Origin: UBA4416 sp040387555
GTDB taxonomy: Bacteria > Bacteroidota > Bacteroidia > B-17B0 > Aurantibacillaceae
Assembly: GCA_040387555.1 (NCBI GenBank)
Contig: JAZKDO010000006.1
Coordinates: 226,845 to 290,844 of the forward strand
Reading direction: 5' to 3'
DNA length: 64,000 nt
The notes below the pieces were generated by a model. It had not been told where the DNA came from. It saw nothing but the letters and a program-made list of their open reading frames with translations, and searched no databases. Position numbers and translations under genes: made by a program. Numbering within the stretch: position 1 is the stretch's first letter; each line of letters opens with the position of its first letter. Shown here piece after piece: positions 16,807 through 25,315 of this stretch.

Positions 16807-17712
16807 TTATTTTATAATTATCTTTTCAGATTTAGAACCAGCATCACTCTTTACCGTAGCATAATAAATTCCTGTAGAAAGTTCCATATCTTTAAGGATT
16901 ATAGTTTTTTCTACTGATTTAATAGTTCTTCTGAAAACCACTTGTCCAATAGCATTAGTTATTTCAATTTCTTTGATTGATTTATCAGAAACAAAAGCCA
17001 TTTCATTTCCGTTTGAAGGATTGGGAAATACTCTTAAACTAATTTGATTCGAATTCTCTTTTACTCCAACAGGTTTACAATCACAATCATGAACACCAAC
17101 ATCTGTCCAGTTGTCTTTTGGTAATGAGTCCCATTCTAAAGTTACGTTAAATGGCGAAGGATTTGTCATTAATCCAATCTGGACAGTTGCTTTTCTTTGT
17201 AAAGAAAGGTCTTTTGTCCACCACTTACCTGCAGTACCATTATAAGGGAAAGCATCACTCCATGCTGTTGCAGGCTGAACTCCTATTTCTCCAAAAATAT
17301 CCAAAATTTTATAAGGATTTATTCTGGCCAAAACCATTGCATCATCACCATTCACATAAGTAGGAGCAGGATAAGCATGATCTAATTGCTGAGCTAAAGC
17401 TTGCAGTACAGGGCTGCAAGCAGGTGAGCTTCCAGTTCCAGTAGTTTGCCCGTTAACAATAACAAAAGTAGAGTAAGCAGCTACGTTTCCAGATAAATCT
17501 GTACTATCAGCACCTATAGGGGATCCATTCGAATAACGAACCAAACGGTAGTTACTCATATTAATAGAATTACTAGTAGGATTATAAAACTCTAAAGCTT
17601 TATTATTTCCTCCTCCCTCAACATATTCAGAAATAAATAATTCTGAACAATTTTGCGCTTTTACAAACAAAGCCAAAGTCATTAATGATAAACTAAGTAA
17701 AGTTTTTTTCAT
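16807..17712 (-). CDS. Secreted lamin-tail-domain protein with T9SS sorting domain
   Basis: This 301-residue protein has a signal peptide ending KAQNC, then a lamin-tail (LTD) domain (about residues 20-160) recognisable from LFISEYVEGGGNNKALEFYN and the following YRLVRYSNGSP strand. A C-terminal T9SS sorting domain occupies about 225-301 (LRVFPNPSNG, then GIYYATVKS). LTD domains occur in secreted bacterial proteins, often beside nuclease or phosphoesterase domains, and are thought to bind nucleic acid or surfaces; no catalytic domain is present here. It is the first gene of the minus-strand group with the TonB receptor and endonuclease I. Confidence 0.85.
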   Translation of the reverse strand: MKKTLLSLSLMTLALFVKAQNCSELFISEYVEGGGNNKALEFYNPTSNSINMSNYRLVRYSNGSPIGADSTDLSGNVAAYSTFVIVNGQTTGTGSSPACSPVLQALAQQLDHAYPAPTYVNGDDAMVLARINPYKILDIFGEIGVQPATAWSDAFPYNGTAGKWWTKDLSLQRKATVQIGLMTNPSPFNVTLEWDSLPKDNWTDVGVHDCDCKPVGVKENSNQISLRVFPNPSNGNEMAFVSDKSIKEIEITNAIGQVVFRRTIKSVEKTIILKDMELSTGIYYATVKSDAGSKSEKIIIK

Positions 17713-17809
17713 GTTATAATTTTTAGGTGTTATTTTTTATTTCTAAAAGTGGTTTAAGGTGGATCTCAGAATAGGTTTCCTCTTATAGGGTGGTCACTTT
17801 TAAGCGGAA

Positions 17810-17839
17810 CAAAAATAAGATAATTTGATCCACTCACAA
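17810..17839 (-). promoter_or_regulatory. Promoter of the lamin-tail/TonB receptor/endonuclease I genes
   Basis: On the minus strand the sequence reads TTG, 19 bases, then TATTTTTG, an exact match to the TTG-N17-23-TAnnTTTG promoter. The leader to the ATG at 17712 would be about 90 bases. Confidence 0.55.
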
Positions 17840-17992
17840 ACAATTGTGAATAAAAATGATAATTAAATAAGAAACATTTAACAATTACTTTATCAGTCTT
17901 TTTTTCAAAACAACTGTTTCCTGAGTGCTGATTTAGCAAGAAAAATTTTCATTTTTTAACGAATAGGTGATTCCAAAACTCACAATAAAAAC

Positions 17993-18000
17993 TACATTTG
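17993..18000 (+). promoter_or_regulatory. -7 promoter element for the TlpA-like gene
   Basis: TACATTTG matches TAnnTTTG exactly and ends 18 bases before the ATG at 18019. It shows that the upstream in-frame TTG at 17998 cannot be the start codon, because that TTG lies inside the promoter. Confidence 0.45.
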
Positions 18001-18018
18001 CTTGTTAAACACAAAAAA

Positions 18019-19128
18019 ATGACAAAATTATTCTTAATAGGTCTATCAACACTTGCATTTTCAGCCAACAGCCAGTCTTCTTTTAATTTCTCGATCAATG
18101 GTGTGTTAAAAAATGCTCCGGAGAATTCATATACCTATATTCACCATAAGTGGGATGGAAAAGATATTACGGACAGCGCCAAAATTAAAGGTGGAAAATT
18201 TATCCTTAATGGAAAAGGTTCTGAAGCTAATATGTATTGGCTTACCAAAACTAATAATATCAATGAACAACCCAATCTGGTATTTTTTGTAGATGGTGGA
18301 AAAACATCGATTTCAGGCCATATAGATAGTTTAGCACAGGCAAAAGTAGTTGGAGGAAAAACTCAACAAGATTACTTAGACTATAATGATATGATGCGAA
18401 ATTTTGGTTTAAGACAGCAGGTTATTGTAAACGCTTATAATGAAGCAAAAAGTAAGGGTGACGCCGCTGCCATGAACGAAAAAGTAGCTGAATATCAGGC
18501 AATGGATAAGGAGGTGAAGTCTGCTATGGAAAACTTTATCAAATCCCATCCAAAATCCGCGGTAAGTGGTTACGCCATTTATTTTAACAATCAGAATTCA
18601 AATGCCACAATAGAAGAACTGGAAAGAGTAGTTGGTTTACTGGACAAAAGTATTTTAAAAACTAAATATGGTAAACTGGCTCAGGAAAAATTAACCCAAC
18701 TACGAGGTACAACCATTGGTTTTCCGGCAGCTAATTTCTCTCAAGCCGACCCTAATGGAAAAATGGTGAATTTAACTGATCTTAAAGGAAAATATGTATT
18801 GGTTGATTTTTGGGCAAGTTGGTGCGGCCCTTGCAGAGCTGAAAACCCGAATGTCGTTATGGCCTACAATAAATACAAAGACAAAGGATTTACTGTATTA
18901 GGAGTTTCCTTTGATCAGGTGAAAGAGAAATGGATTCAGGCAATAGAGAAAGATCAGTTAACCTGGACACAAATAAGTGATTTGAAAGGCTGGGGCAATG
19001 AAGCGGGTAAATTATATGGAATTACAAGCATCCCTCAAAATTTATTGTTGGATAAAGAAGGAAAGATCATCGCAAAAAATTTAAGAGGTGCTGATTTAGA
19101 TGCTAAACTTGAAGAAGTGATTAAATAA
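18019..19128 (+). CDS. Exported TlpA-like thiol-disulfide protein with N-terminal DUF4369-like domain
   Basis: This 369-residue periplasmic protein has a signal peptide (SANSQ cut site near residue 19), a beta-rich DUF4369-like N-terminal domain (about 22-110), a helical linker and a C-terminal thioredoxin fold. The redox motif is CGPC (Cys269, Cys272) in DFWASWCGPCRAENPNV. Related proteins reduce periplasmic disulfides in Bacteroidota. The ATG at 18019 is chosen because the promoter element ends at 18000. Its last 101 residues align without gaps to those of the lipoprotein encoded at 54556, with about 61 identities by my count. Confidence 0.88.
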   Translation: MTKLFLIGLSTLAFSANSQSSFNFSINGVLKNAPENSYTYIHHKWDGKDITDSAKIKGGKFILNGKGSEANMYWLTKTNNINEQPNLVFFVDGGKTSISGHIDSLAQAKVVGGKTQQDYLDYNDMMRNFGLRQQVIVNAYNEAKSKGDAAAMNEKVAEYQAMDKEVKSAMENFIKSHPKSAVSGYAIYFNNQNSNATIEELERVVGLLDKSILKTKYGKLAQEKLTQLRGTTIGFPAANFSQADPNGKMVNLTDLKGKYVLVDFWASWCGPCRAENPNVVMAYNKYKDKGFTVLGVSFDQVKEKWIQAIEKDQLTWTQISDLKGWGNEAGKLYGITSIPQNLLLDKEGKIIAKNLRGADLDAKLEEVIK

Positions 19129-19160
19129 TACTTTACCAGTAAAAAATTAAAAACTAATTA

Positions 19161-19168
19161 TAAATTTG
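19161..19168 (+). promoter_or_regulatory. -7 promoter element for the two-domain PPIase gene
   Basis: TAAATTTG matches TAnnTTTG exactly, 25 bases before the ATG at 19194. Confidence 0.4.
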
Positions 19169-19193
19169 CTAGCCTAAAAAAACAATAAAATTT

Positions 19194-21323
19194 ATGAAGA
19201 AACGTACGCTTGGATTTTTAACATTAACAGCAGTTGGTTTTACTGCATTTGCACAAATTTCTGAACCAGTTATTATGACTATAAACGAAAAACCCGTTTA
19301 TAAAAGTGAGTTCGAGAATGTTTATAAAAAGAACAGCGGAAAGGAAGTAAATAAAGAACAAAAATCAGTGAAGGAATACGTGGACCTATTTTCTACATTT
19401 AAAATGAAAGTGTTTGAAGCTGAAGCTAACGGTCTGGATACAATTAATTCTTTTAAAACAGAATTGGCTGGATATCGCAAACAATTAGCGGCACCATACT
19501 TAACAGATAAAAATGTGAACGATGCTTTATTACAGGAAGCATATGAGCGCATGAAAACTGAAATAAGAGCTTCTCATATTTTAATTCGTGTGCCGGAAGA
19601 CGCCTTACCAAAAGATACTATTGAAGCTTACACACGCTTAATGATTATTCGTGACGCATTAATGGGCAAAACCCCTACTCCTGCTAAAATCACAGAGTAC
19701 GAAAATCTTTTAAAGAAAAGTTCTGCTTTATCAAAAACATCTACACGTCAAGATTCAATTGACTATAACAGCAAATTAAATGCTGTAAAAGGCATTGCAT
19801 CAGCATTAAATTCTGGAAATGACAAATTTGCTGCAGTAGCAAAAAAAACATCTGAAGATCCTTCGGCCGCTGAAAATGGTGGTGATCTTGGATATTTTAC
19901 ATCTTTACAAATGGTGTATCCCTTTGAAACAGCTGCTTTTAAAGCAAATGTTGGTGATATCACGATGCCTGTTAGAACCCGTTTTGGCTACCACCTTTTA
20001 AAAATAGTTGATAAACGTCCTAGCCAGGGAGAAATTTTAACCGCACACATTATGGTTAAGTTTTCAAAAGACATGGGTGACAAAGACAAAGAAAATCTGA
20101 AAACTAAAATTGATGAGATTTATACTAAATTAAAAGCAGGTGAAAAATTTGAAGATCTTGCACGTCAGTTTTCTGATGATAAGCCTAGTGCTGAAAAAGG
20201 TGGTCAACTCCAGTGGTTTGGCAGCAGTCGTATGCCAATTGAATTTGAAAAAGCTGCATTCGCATTAGCAAATAATGGAGATTTCAGCGAGCCTTTTACA
20301 ACTACTTACGGATGGCATATTGTTAAACGGATTGACAAAAAAGGTTTAGCGTCTTTTGCTGATATGAAAGGCGACCTTAAACAACGAATTGGTAAAGATA
20401 GTCGTACCCAGGCTGGTAAATCTTCTTTGATTGAGAAAATTAAGAAAGACAATAACTTTAAAGAAAACCCATCTGCTAAAAAAGAATTTTTGAAAGCAAT
20501 AGATTCTACTGTTTTTCAGGGAAGATGGGAAGCAAAAAAAGCGGAAAAATTAGGCAAAAAAGAATTGTTTAGATTATCCAACAAAGATAAAACCGGAAAA
20601 GAAACAACAATGATATACGGACAGAATGATTTCGCTAAGTACATTGAAACGCATCAAACTGCAAGGCCTAAAACGGACTACAACATGTTCTTAAACCAGT
20701 CTTATAAGGAGTTTGTAGATGAAACATTGATTAATTATGAAGACGCTGTTTTAGATGCTAAATATCCTGAATTCAGAAATTTATTGAAAGAATACAGAGA
20801 CGGTATCCTGCTATTTGATTTAACTGATCAAAAAGTATGGAGCAAAGCAGTAAAAGATACTGCGGGTTTAAAAGCATTTTATGAAAAAAATAAAAACAAT
20901 TATTTGTGGGATGAGCGTGCTGATGTAACCATGTATAAATGTGCCAACGAAAAAGTGGCTAAAGAGGTTCGTGCCATCCTTAAGAAAAATAAATCTGAAA
21001 AAGAAATAACTGAAACTATTAACAAAACATCTCAACTAAATGTTTCTGTTGAAAACATCACCTACTTAAAAGGAGAAAATAAAGATGTAGATGCTAACTG
21101 GAAACAAGGTGTTGCGTCATCCGATATTAAGGATATTAAAGAAAACAAAGTAACTGTTTTAGTAGTAAATAAATTAATGGGCAAAACACCAAAAACAATT
21201 GCAGAAGCAAAAGGAATGATCACTGCAGATTATCAGAATTACCTTGAAAAAGAATGGTTAGCTTATCTTAAAAATAAATATACAGTTAAGGTAAATGAAG
21301 ACGTTTTAAATACCGTAAAGTAA
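19194..21323 (+). CDS. Periplasmic peptidylprolyl isomerase with two PpiC/rotamase domains
   Basis: This 709-residue exported protein (signal peptide ending AFAQ) is likely to assist folding of outer-membrane and secreted proteins. Two parvulin-type domains are visible: about residues 125-275 (RASHILIRVPEDAL to RTRFGYHLLKIVDKR) and about 280-385 (TAHIMVKFSKDMG to TTYGWHIVKRIDKKG). The first carries an insert between its opening strand and the SEDPSAAENGGDLGYF segment. The long C-terminal region is helical and resembles the chaperone part of PpiD/SurA-type proteins. It heads a run of three such genes, but a terminator lies between it and the next. Confidence 0.88.
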   Translation: MKKRTLGFLTLTAVGFTAFAQISEPVIMTINEKPVYKSEFENVYKKNSGKEVNKEQKSVKEYVDLFSTFKMKVFEAEANGLDTINSFKTELAGYRKQLAAPYLTDKNVNDALLQEAYERMKTEIRASHILIRVPEDALPKDTIEAYTRLMIIRDALMGKTPTPAKITEYENLLKKSSALSKTSTRQDSIDYNSKLNAVKGIASALNSGNDKFAAVAKKTSEDPSAAENGGDLGYFTSLQMVYPFETAAFKANVGDITMPVRTRFGYHLLKIVDKRPSQGEILTAHIMVKFSKDMGDKDKENLKTKIDEIYTKLKAGEKFEDLARQFSDDKPSAEKGGQLQWFGSSRMPIEFEKAAFALANNGDFSEPFTTTYGWHIVKRIDKKGLASFADMKGDLKQRIGKDSRTQAGKSSLIEKIKKDNNFKENPSAKKEFLKAIDSTVFQGRWEAKKAEKLGKKELFRLSNKDKTGKETTMIYGQNDFAKYIETHQTARPKTDYNMFLNQSYKEFVDETLINYEDAVLDAKYPEFRNLLKEYRDGILLFDLTDQKVWSKAVKDTAGLKAFYEKNKNNYLWDERADVTMYKCANEKVAKEVRAILKKNKSEKEITETINKTSQLNVSVENITYLKGENKDVDANWKQGVASSDIKDIKENKVTVLVVNKLMGKTPKTIAEAKGMITADYQNYLEKEWLAYLKNKYTVKVNEDVLNTVK

Positions 21324-21340
21324 AAAAAGTAAAAACAACG

Positions 21341-21371
21341 GAAAAGGCTGTAGCTATACAGCCTTTTCTTT
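21341..21371 (+). terminator. Intrinsic terminator after the first PPIase gene
   Basis: GAAAAGGCTGTA and TACAGCCTTTTC form a perfect 12-bp stem with a four-base loop, followed by TTTTTAT. It ends 12 bases before the next gene. Confidence 0.85.
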
Positions 21372-21383
21372 TTATAAGAGATC

Positions 21384-22253
21384 TTGCTAAATCCATCGAA
21401 CATAAAGACATTTCTTTTATCAGGAATATTATTTTTATTTTTTTCCTGCAGCAAATCGTCTGATCCTCTTGAAGATAAAGGAAAAGTGATTGCGAAAGTA
21501 AATGCGGCTAATTTATTTGCAGCGGACTTAGAGCAAATAGTTCCCAGGGGTTTATCAATGGCTGACAGTACTGCATTTGTCCAAACCTTTATTAATAAAT
21601 GGGCTTATAATGAAGTATTTTATCAGCAAGCCGTAAATTATTTAACGGAGGAAGAAGCGGATATTACCAAAGAACTAGAGGCATACAAAAAAGAATTATT
21701 GTCTTACAAATTTCAAACAAAGCTGATTGAAGAAAAACTCGATACCACAATAACTGCTTCACAAATTGAAAGCTTTTATAACTTAAATTCTCAAAATTTT
21801 CTACTAAAAAACAATATTGTAAAAGTGCTGTACGTGAAAACCCCTTTGAATATTCCTAATTTAGCAAAACTAAAAAAACTGTGTTATTCAACAAATCCAA
21901 ATGATGCCGAGCAGTTGAAAAGTATGTGTATTCAATATGCCAATAATTTTTTCATGAATGATAACACCTGGTTGATGTTTGATGACCTAAAAAAAGAGAT
22001 CAATCAGTTAAATGAAGTTCCGGAATATAATATTCAAAACGGTAAAACATTTGAGTTTACTGATGCCACAAGTTTCTATTTTTTGAAGATTATTGAGGTG
22101 AAATCTAAAAATACTTTATCTCCTATAAATTTTGAAAAAAATAATATCAAAAACATGCTGATTAACCAAAGAAAACAACAATTAATTAATACCATCAGAA
22201 AAGACTTTTTTGATAAAGCTAAAACAAATAAAGATTTAGAAATTTATAATTAA
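21384..22253 (+). CDS. SurA-like lipoprotein lacking a PPIase domain
   Basis: This 289-residue protein starts at a TTG at 21384 and has a signal sequence with lipobox FFSCSKSS, so it is probably anchored in the outer membrane. Residues 35-130 (KVIAKVNAANLFAADLEQI onward) resemble the N-terminal chaperone helices of SurA/PpiC proteins, but no parvulin motif follows. It could be a PPIase-free chaperone partner of the neighbouring SurA homologue, whose gene starts 9 bases downstream. No ATG fits the signal peptide, so the TTG start is inferred from the lipobox position. Confidence 0.7.
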   Translation: MLNPSNIKTFLLSGILFLFFSCSKSSDPLEDKGKVIAKVNAANLFAADLEQIVPRGLSMADSTAFVQTFINKWAYNEVFYQQAVNYLTEEEADITKELEAYKKELLSYKFQTKLIEEKLDTTITASQIESFYNLNSQNFLLKNNIVKVLYVKTPLNIPNLAKLKKLCYSTNPNDAEQLKSMCIQYANNFFMNDNTWLMFDDLKKEINQLNEVPEYNIQNGKTFEFTDATSFYFLKIIEVKSKNTLSPINFEKNNIKNMLINQRKQQLINTIRKDFFDKAKTNKDLEIYN

Positions 22254-22262
22254 CTTAGTAAA

Positions 22263-23615
22263 ATGAACTTAAAACTTGCATTTACCTTTTTATGTTTAAC
22301 AACGATTTGCTTTGCTCAACCACAGGTTTTGGATAAGGTTGTTGCTATTGTTGGAAAAAATCCATTGCTTTTATCAGAAGTGGAAACCAACTTGCTACAG
22401 CAAAGAGAGCAAAAAGAAAAAAAAGAATTCAGCCAGGAAGACCGGTGTAAAGTTTTTGAAGATGTTCTATTCCAAAAATTACTTTTATCACAGGCAGAAA
22501 GAGATAGTATTGTTGTTGCAGATGCAGAGGTTGATGGCGAGTTAAACAGAAGGATACAGTACTATGTTGGAATGCTTGGCAGTGAAGAAAAATTTGAAGC
22601 ATTTTACGGTAAGCGAATTAGTGTATTTAAAGATGAATTAAGAGATGATGTAAGAAATCAGTTACTTGCTCAGAAAATGCAGCAGAAAGTAACCGGTGAT
22701 GCAAAACTAACTCCTGGCGAAGTAAAAATATTTTATAACACATTACCTATTGACAGTTTGCCTCTCATTAATTCAGAATTAGAAATAAGCCATATTATTA
22801 GAAAACCACCCATTTCTGATGAAGCAAAAAAAGCTGTTCGCTCTCAACTTGAAGTTTACAGAAACCGGGTTGTTAACGGAGAGAGCATGAGCGTAATCGC
22901 TGCTCTATATAGTGAGGATCCAGGTTCTGCAAAAAATGGAGGACGTTATGAATCAGTAATGCGCGGACAAATGGTTCCCGAATTTGAAGCAGTGGCTTTT
23001 CGTTTAAAAGCAGGCGAAGTATCAGAGATCTTTGAAACGTCCTATGGATATCATTTTATGCAATTAGTAGCTCGTAAAGGGGAATCGGTTGATGTGAGAC
23101 ATGTATTAATGTCGCCAAAAATTTCTCAGTTGGAAATTATAAAAGCAAAGGAAGAATTAGATAGTATTAGGGAATTAATTATAAGTGGCCAATTGAAATT
23201 TGAAGATGCGGCCTTAAAATATAGTAATGATAATGAAACCAAACAAAATGGTGGGGTTTTAATTAACCCTGCTGCTAACAGCGCGAAATGGGAACTTGAT
23301 GAGATTGGTCAAATGGATCAAAATCTGGTTTTTATGTTGGAGAATCAAATGAAAGTTGGAGATGTGAGTCCTGTTATTCAACACGCTGTTGATGCAAAGC
23401 AAGCATGGCGTATCATTTATTTGAAGGCCAGAACAGAACCACATAAGGCAAATTTGAAAGATGATTATACGCGTTTACTAAACATGGCAACTTTTGAAAG
23501 ACAAAAGAAATCTATTACAGATTGGATCGTAAAAAAATCAAGGTCTACCTATATTAAAATTGACAGTGAATATAATAGCTGCAAATTAGAATATAGCTGG
23601 ACGATTACACCTTAA
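22263..23615 (+). CDS. surA: SurA-like periplasmic chaperone/peptidylprolyl isomerase
   Basis: This 450-residue exported protein (signal peptide ending CFAQ) has the SurA layout: an N-terminal chaperone domain beginning VLDKVVAIVGKNPLLLSEVE, then a parvulin domain (about residues 168-275, with SEDPGSAKNGG and SYGYHFMQLV), then a second, more degenerate parvulin domain (about 277-390, beginning VDVRHVLMSP). Such proteins escort unfolded barrel proteins to the BAM complex; SprA and the TonB receptor in this window are plausible clients. It lies between the SurA-like lipoprotein and the MoxR gene, with short gaps that suggest one transcript. Confidence 0.88.
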   Translation: MNLKLAFTFLCLTTICFAQPQVLDKVVAIVGKNPLLLSEVETNLLQQREQKEKKEFSQEDRCKVFEDVLFQKLLLSQAERDSIVVADAEVDGELNRRIQYYVGMLGSEEKFEAFYGKRISVFKDELRDDVRNQLLAQKMQQKVTGDAKLTPGEVKIFYNTLPIDSLPLINSELEISHIIRKPPISDEAKKAVRSQLEVYRNRVVNGESMSVIAALYSEDPGSAKNGGRYESVMRGQMVPEFEAVAFRLKAGEVSEIFETSYGYHFMQLVARKGESVDVRHVLMSPKISQLEIIKAKEELDSIRELIISGQLKFEDAALKYSNDNETKQNGGVLINPAANSAKWELDEIGQMDQNLVFMLENQMKVGDVSPVIQHAVDAKQAWRIIYLKARTEPHKANLKDDYTRLLNMATFERQKKSITDWIVKKSRSTYIKIDSEYNSCKLEYSWTITP

Positions 23616-23633
23616 TTCAAGACTAAAAAATTT

Positions 23634-24596
23634 ATGAATTATAAAAATGATGTAGAAGCAATTGATGCTTTTGTAGTAAAATATAAAGAACTTAATGCGG
23701 AAATCGCTAAAGTGATTGTTGGTCAAAATGACACAATAAAGGATGTTCTGATTTCTATTTTTTGCAGGGGACATTGTTTATTAGTTGGCGTACCTGGATT
23801 AGCAAAAACCTTGTTAGTAAATACAATTGCCGAGGTACTGGGGCTATCATTTAATAGAATTCAATTTACACCTGATTTAATGCCAGGTGATATTATAGGT
23901 TCTGAAATATTGGATGAACATCGCAATTTTAAATTCATTAAAGGGCCTTTATTTGCAAATATTGTTTTGGCTGATGAGATTAATCGTACTCCTCCAAAAA
24001 CACAGGCCGCTTTATTAGAAGCCATGCAGGAAAAAAGTGTGACAACAGCAGGTAAAAAATATGATTTAGGAAATCCTTTTTTTGTTTTAGCAACTCAAAA
24101 CCCTATTGAACAGGAAGGTACCTATCCCCTTCCAGAAGCTCAGTTGGATCGATTTATGTTTAACGTATGGTTAGATTATCCAAGTTTTCAAGAGGAATTA
24201 CAGGTTGTGAAACTAACCACCACAGATTTAAAAGTTGAACTAAAAAAGATTATTTCATCTGAAGAAATTATTTATTTTCAAAACATCATTCGCAAAATTC
24301 CTGTTGCAGATAACGTTTTAGAATATGCAGTAAAACTGGTTAACAAAACACGATTAAACTCCGAGTTTAGTTCGGACGTGACTAAAAAATATTTGGCCTG
24401 GGGCGCAGGACCGCGTGCTTCACAATTTCTAGTTTTAGGCGCAAAATGCCATGCAGCAATAAATGGGAAATATAGTCCCGACATCGAAGATGTAAAGGCT
24501 GTTGCTAACGCTATATTAAGACATAGAATAATTCGTAATTATAAAGCGGAAGCAGACGGTATGAGCATTGAAGCAATTATTGAACAATTAAAATAA
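23634..24596 (+). CDS. MoxR-family AAA+ ATPase
   Basis: This 320-residue cytosolic ATPase has Walker A GVPGLAKT (52-59), Walker B VLADEINR and the ALLEAMQEKSVT and FVLATQNPIEQEGTYPLPEAQLDRF segments typical of MoxR proteins. They act as chaperones that mature metalloenzymes or envelope complexes, usually with a DUF58 or von Willebrand A domain partner encoded next to them. No such partner is present: the neighbours are surA and a small outer-membrane protein. It is 18 bases downstream of surA. Confidence 0.93.
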   Translation: MNYKNDVEAIDAFVVKYKELNAEIAKVIVGQNDTIKDVLISIFCRGHCLLVGVPGLAKTLLVNTIAEVLGLSFNRIQFTPDLMPGDIIGSEILDEHRNFKFIKGPLFANIVLADEINRTPPKTQAALLEAMQEKSVTTAGKKYDLGNPFFVLATQNPIEQEGTYPLPEAQLDRFMFNVWLDYPSFQEELQVVKLTTTDLKVELKKIISSEEIIYFQNIIRKIPVADNVLEYAVKLVNKTRLNSEFSSDVTKKYLAWGAGPRASQFLVLGAKCHAAINGKYSPDIEDVKAVANAILRHRIIRNYKAEADGMSIEAIIEQLK

Positions 24597-24626
24597 ATCA
24601 TAAAAATAAACCATAAAATAAATCAC

Positions 24627-25301
24627 ATGAAAAAAATCAATGTTGTAACTCTAGCATCTTTGCTTCTATTCGGTTTTAATAATTTAATGGCACAGGATGC
24701 TCAAACCAATAAAAAAGAAGTTTCTGAAAATTGCGTAAGCAAAGGGAGATTTATAATTGATGCCTATTATGGCTATCCATACGTTGTTGGCAAATATATT
24801 AAAACAATTGTTTCAGGATCCGGTGCCGGAAACATAGACGTCACAAACCTTAATCATCTTGGAGGCAAATTCGAATATATGCTTAACGATATGATTGGTT
24901 TAGGATTTGAATACACTTTCGCATCAGTAACCGCTAAATATGTTGAAACTCGATCTGTTTACAATAACTCAACTAATCAGTATGACAACCAGACTGAGAG
25001 TTATACTCTTGGAATCAATAAACAAAGAATGTTGGCCAAAATCAATATACATTTTGCTACCTCAAAATATCTCGACCCCTATGCAACTGGTGGGATTGGC
25101 TATAAAAATACAAATGTTTATTCTAGCAATATTAATGACCAGCAAGGTGTGGCTGAAGCATCACGAGCATTAAATATTCTTCCCGTAGCATTTAGATTGG
25201 GTATTGGGATGCGTTATTACTTTATCAAAAATCTTGGTGTTGGCGTTGAAGCAGGTATTGGTGGTCCACTTATTCAGGCAGGTATTTCAGGTAAATTTTA
25301 A
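24627..25301 (+). CDS. Small outer-membrane beta-barrel protein
   Basis: This 224-residue protein has a signal peptide ending NLMAQ and a series of short alternating strands (FEYMLNDMIGLGFEYTFAS, ATGGIGYKNTN, GIGMRYYFIKNLGVGVEAG) as in eight-stranded OmpW/OmpX-type barrels. The C-terminus ends GKF with a terminal aromatic, as outer-membrane proteins do. Its substrate or role cannot be read from sequence. It follows moxR by 30 bases and precedes the dehydrogenase gene by 14, so it may be co-transcribed with both. Confidence 0.75.
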   Translation: MKKINVVTLASLLLFGFNNLMAQDAQTNKKEVSENCVSKGRFIIDAYYGYPYVVGKYIKTIVSGSGAGNIDVTNLNHLGGKFEYMLNDMIGLGFEYTFASVTAKYVETRSVYNNSTNQYDNQTESYTLGINKQRMLAKINIHFATSKYLDPYATGGIGYKNTNVYSSNINDQQGVAEASRALNILPVAFRLGIGMRYYFIKNLGVGVEAGIGGPLIQAGISGKF

Positions 25302-25315
25302 TATATAGTTGTTAT

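Larger units (their letters stand above)
17713..18018. other. Divergent intergenic region with two promoters
   Basis: This 306-base region separates the lamin-tail gene from the TlpA-like gene at 18019. It holds a full minus-strand promoter near 17810-17839 and a plus-strand -7 element at 17993-18000. The stretch 17740-17800 contains GGTTTAAGGTGGA and GGGTGGTCAC words but no clear operator or riboswitch that I can name. No gene is seen in it. Confidence 0.6.

Noticed and set aside
16807..17712. The lamin-tail protein as a nuclease in its own right
   Set aside because: After the lamin-tail domain only a linker and the T9SS sorting domain remain; no catalytic domain is present.
17998..18018. 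TTG start at 17998 for the TlpA-like protein
   Set aside because: That TTG is part of the TACATTTG promoter element; the ATG at 18019 gives a normal signal peptide.
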